Assembly (NCBI GenBank): GCA_013399115.1
Contig: VXAA01001241.1
Span: 520,768 to 584,767, forward strand
DNA: 64,000 bases
Direction: 5' to 3'
Source of the DNA: Anseranas semipalmata
Lineage: Eukaryota > Chordata > Aves > Anseriformes > Anseranatidae
Within the stretch, counting starts at the first letter, position 1. Every line of letters starts with the position of its first letter. Shown here piece after piece: positions 61,655-64,000 of the stretch. A model generated the notes under the pieces. It was not told the origin of the DNA and ran no database searches. It was given only the letters and a program-made list of their open reading frames with translations. The position numbers and the translations under genes were made by a program.

Positions 61655-64000
61655 AATTCAAATGGTGCTGCCTTTAAAGGATTTGAGATTCTGAAGAAGC
61701 TCTTTCCATTTTAGATGGATTTCTTTGTCCGTGCTCAAAGTCATTGTGTTGGTGTTCTGACTGTCCTCCTAGTAGGGTTAGAAATGTAGAGTTAAAGGCT
61801 GGGGTCTCTGGCATTTCTGAAACCTGTTATGGATAACATTATTCTGAATGTAAATACTGAAGTTCTGAGTCAAGTAATGGTTTAAACTTCTTTTATTCTA
61901 CTGTACAGGATAGAATTTATATTGCCATTATTTCTAGGTGACATGGTGTTTACAGTGAAGAAGCTCCTTGTGACTAAACAGCTGACAGCTGCTAGTGCTA
62001 AGAAATCTTTATACGTGCCTGGGGACCTTCATAAAATATAGACTATCCGTGTTCCTAACTTGTGAAACAAGGTATAAAAGAAAACAATTTAGGTTTCATC
62101 TGTGATGACAGCTGATTCAGGTTTTTCCAGAGTTCCCAATTAAACAGTTATGAAGGCATGAAAACTTATTACCTGTGACTTCTACTGTTCCTTGAGAGCA
62201 CAGTTTATTTATCAAGTCATGAACGGTGGTTTACTTTTTGCTGCTTTTTAAATCTTGATTTAACAGTATAAAAGTAAGAAAAGGCTTAGCATGAATTCAG
62301 CAAATTATCACCGGCTAATTTATCCCCTGGTAGTTTCCTACAGATTGTCACAGAGGTCTTTCTAATAATTGAACTCGCATTCATGTATCAATGAAGATTA
62401 CTAGCCGTACAGTGATTTTATCCAAAAGTACTTATATCTGTATGTTTATGGACAGTGGAGGTTTTTTTTCTGGAGACCAGGGAGAACTCACTGTCCTTTT
62501 CTGACATAACAAGATTGCTTTTACAATAGAAGACTGGTATCTTTGTGAGCTAGACTAGAATGCAAATGGCTAATACCCTTTTTAGAGGTGGAAACTGATT
62601 TTTGATTCTGTGGGTACCACAAGACTTCTTTGTTGTGCTGTACTTCTTTGTGCCCTATGAGCCTACCTGTGCATCAGAGGTGGGGATCGCCAATGTAGAT
62701 ACTGACTGCTAGCTGCTCTCTGTTGGGATGGCACTTCATTCTCTTTATGCTCTTTTCAGAACAGTCCTCTTTGAAGTTTGCATTTTCCGTAGAGTCATAG
62801 TTCATATCCCTTAATTAGAAGATACTTTGCCTGTGTAACGGGAGATATTATCAGGTGTTGATGTGCACGTTGTTTAACTTGAAAAAGCAATTTGAAAATA
62901 ATTATTTCTGTCTTCCTCTATGGTAGCTGTGGCTTTATGAACATGAATGCACTATGTTCTTTATAATTTTGGTGCTTCTGTTGTGTGAATTTTATTTAGG
63001 AATTCATGATCTCCAAAAAGGAAACAGACATAACAAAACTATTCCGTAGATTGAGTCATTTTTGGCTGGGAATAGAAAACATACCCTCTGACTCCTCTTC
63101 ATAGGATTCCATCCAAATAAAACCTCAGCCCCTCTCCAAAACCAGTGTTATTTTGATGGTGTTTGGACTAGAGTTAGGAAGTTTACAGAATTTTGTTGGA
63201 AACTTTAAGAACACCATTGTTTGTCATGAGGCTTCATGTTCTGTTCTTCCTCTGCTACTTTGTACCAGAAAAAGTAGTAGGAACTGAATTTTAATAACAG
63301 ATAACCATGCTCTTGTTGGAGTGTGTCACAGTACGCAGCTGTGAATGGGTACAGATTTTATCCCAACAAATGCACTATTTATCACTGCAGAGGCAAGTTG
63401 GATCATTTTGACAGTTTTTAATGACAGTTTGACAGCACAGTGTTGTCTTCATTTTACAGATGAAAAGAACAGAATTTGTGCTATTTTTCCCCCAGTCATA
63501 GTTTTTGTGGGTTGTTTTCAGTCTTTCTTTTTAAGATGTGGAAGTTGGTTTCTGCTAGTCCTCAATGCTGTGCAACAGCCCAGTTGTGAACTTCGTGCTT
63601 TTGTGAATGTATTTTGACATGAGTAATGTGGCACAACTAATTTCCGAATGCTAAAATGTCTATTATCAGATCTGTGGAAGCATTTCCAGTCTCGTTCACA
63701 AGGTAGAAAAGCGTATTGTTGTAGTTTTACATATCAAACGTTCCTCATGTTTTCTTGTCACTTTTACAAAAAATGCAGAAAATTGGATTAGAGTTGGGTC
63801 AGATTACTGGCCATACTCGTGGTCTCTCAAGACACTAAGTAGCCCTAAAAGGAGCAGATTTTTTTTCCTTCTGCTGGAGGTTGCCCAGGAAGCCATCATT
63901 GAAATGGGACGTACTTATGCAAATACAGGTATGCATTGTGCGTGTTCAGCACACAAAGCCCTGCGGGTTTTTAATTTGATTTTGATCACAGAGCAGTCAT

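Larger units (their letters stand above)
26979..64000 (+). other. TENM2: First coding intron of TENM2 (phase 1), runs past the window end
   Basis: The intron starts at the GTACGT donor and interrupts a codon after its first base. I found no downstream segment resembling the next teneurin-2 exon, which should encode the FTLAELGICEP-like and LTLTDSDNENKS-like stretches, so the intron is at least 37 kb. Very long 5' introns are usual for teneurins. Contents I can name: a (CAAAA)n array, pyrimidine tracts, a GC-rich block near 42.0-42.5 kb, two MIR fragments, an N gap, a CpG island near 55.5-55.9 kb, an (AAT)n repeat and an AT palindrome, each listed separately. The rest is AT-rich sequence without recognisable genes. 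Confidence 0.85.
55936..64000. other. AT-rich intronic sequence to window end
   Basis: No exon is recognised. Simple repeats are listed separately. Weak MIR-like words occur near 59340-59380 and 63441-63470 but are too short to call. Confidence 0.6.

Noticed and set aside
63441..63475. MIR-like words (cttcattttacagatgaaaa)
   Set aside because: Only about 30 bp match and no other MIR blocks are in the correct order.
1..64000. Search for tRNA, rRNA, snRNA, CRISPR arrays, bacterial-type operons or a new multi-gene system
   Set aside because: None is supported. The window is vertebrate intronic and flanking DNA with a single recognisable coding exon.

Overview
This is a vertebrate, almost certainly avian, genomic window. 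It is mostly AT-rich non-coding DNA with no compact ORF-dense coding. It carries 5'-truncated CR1 LINEs, whose reverse-complemented 3' ends read as the typical 'ggttggaaggga..' motif, plus old MIR-type SINE fragments and long A/T homopolymers. One protein-coding exon is firmly recognisable: the first coding exon of teneurin-2 (TENM2), plus strand, at 26710-26978. It encodes residues 1-75 of the intracellular N-terminus and has a clear splice acceptor, an in-frame upstream stop, a good Kozak context and a consensus donor. The residues match TENM2 rather than TENM1, TENM3 or TENM4, and as I recall the family they are closest to the chicken form.

Layout. 1-26709 is 5' flank or 5'-UTR intron of TENM2. 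It holds three CR1 fragments on the minus strand (about 9869-9935, 12260-12390 and 26070-26185) and one longer CR1 copy (23620-24145). That copy still encodes a degraded C-terminal tail of the CR1 reverse-transcriptase ORF. There is also a MIR element (about 19488-19665), a CpG-rich patch at 10150-10400, and a small CpG-rich patch at 25370-25520, about 1.2 kb before the coding exon. From 26979 to the window end lies the first coding intron, at least 37 kb long and continuing beyond the window. I found no second teneurin exon.

The intron holds two MIR fragments (about 43483-43575 and 46155-46235), a (CAAAA)n array (31550-31720), a GC-rich island-like block (42000-42470), a strong CpG island (55500-55935), a perfect 40-bp AT palindrome (60195-60234), and a two-base assembly gap (52357-52358) next to a 38-base T run.

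The most useful leads are candidate regulatory and splicing elements of TENM2. These are a 54-nt exon-like segment at 42098-42151 that could be inserted in frame and is followed by two G-quadruplex motifs, the intronic CpG island at 55.5-55.9 kb ending in a donor-like site, and two other small exon-like segments (3592-3627 and 44028-44059). All are inference and need transcript or conservation data. I found no convincing RNA gene, second protein-coding gene, CRISPR array, or previously undescribed multi-gene system.
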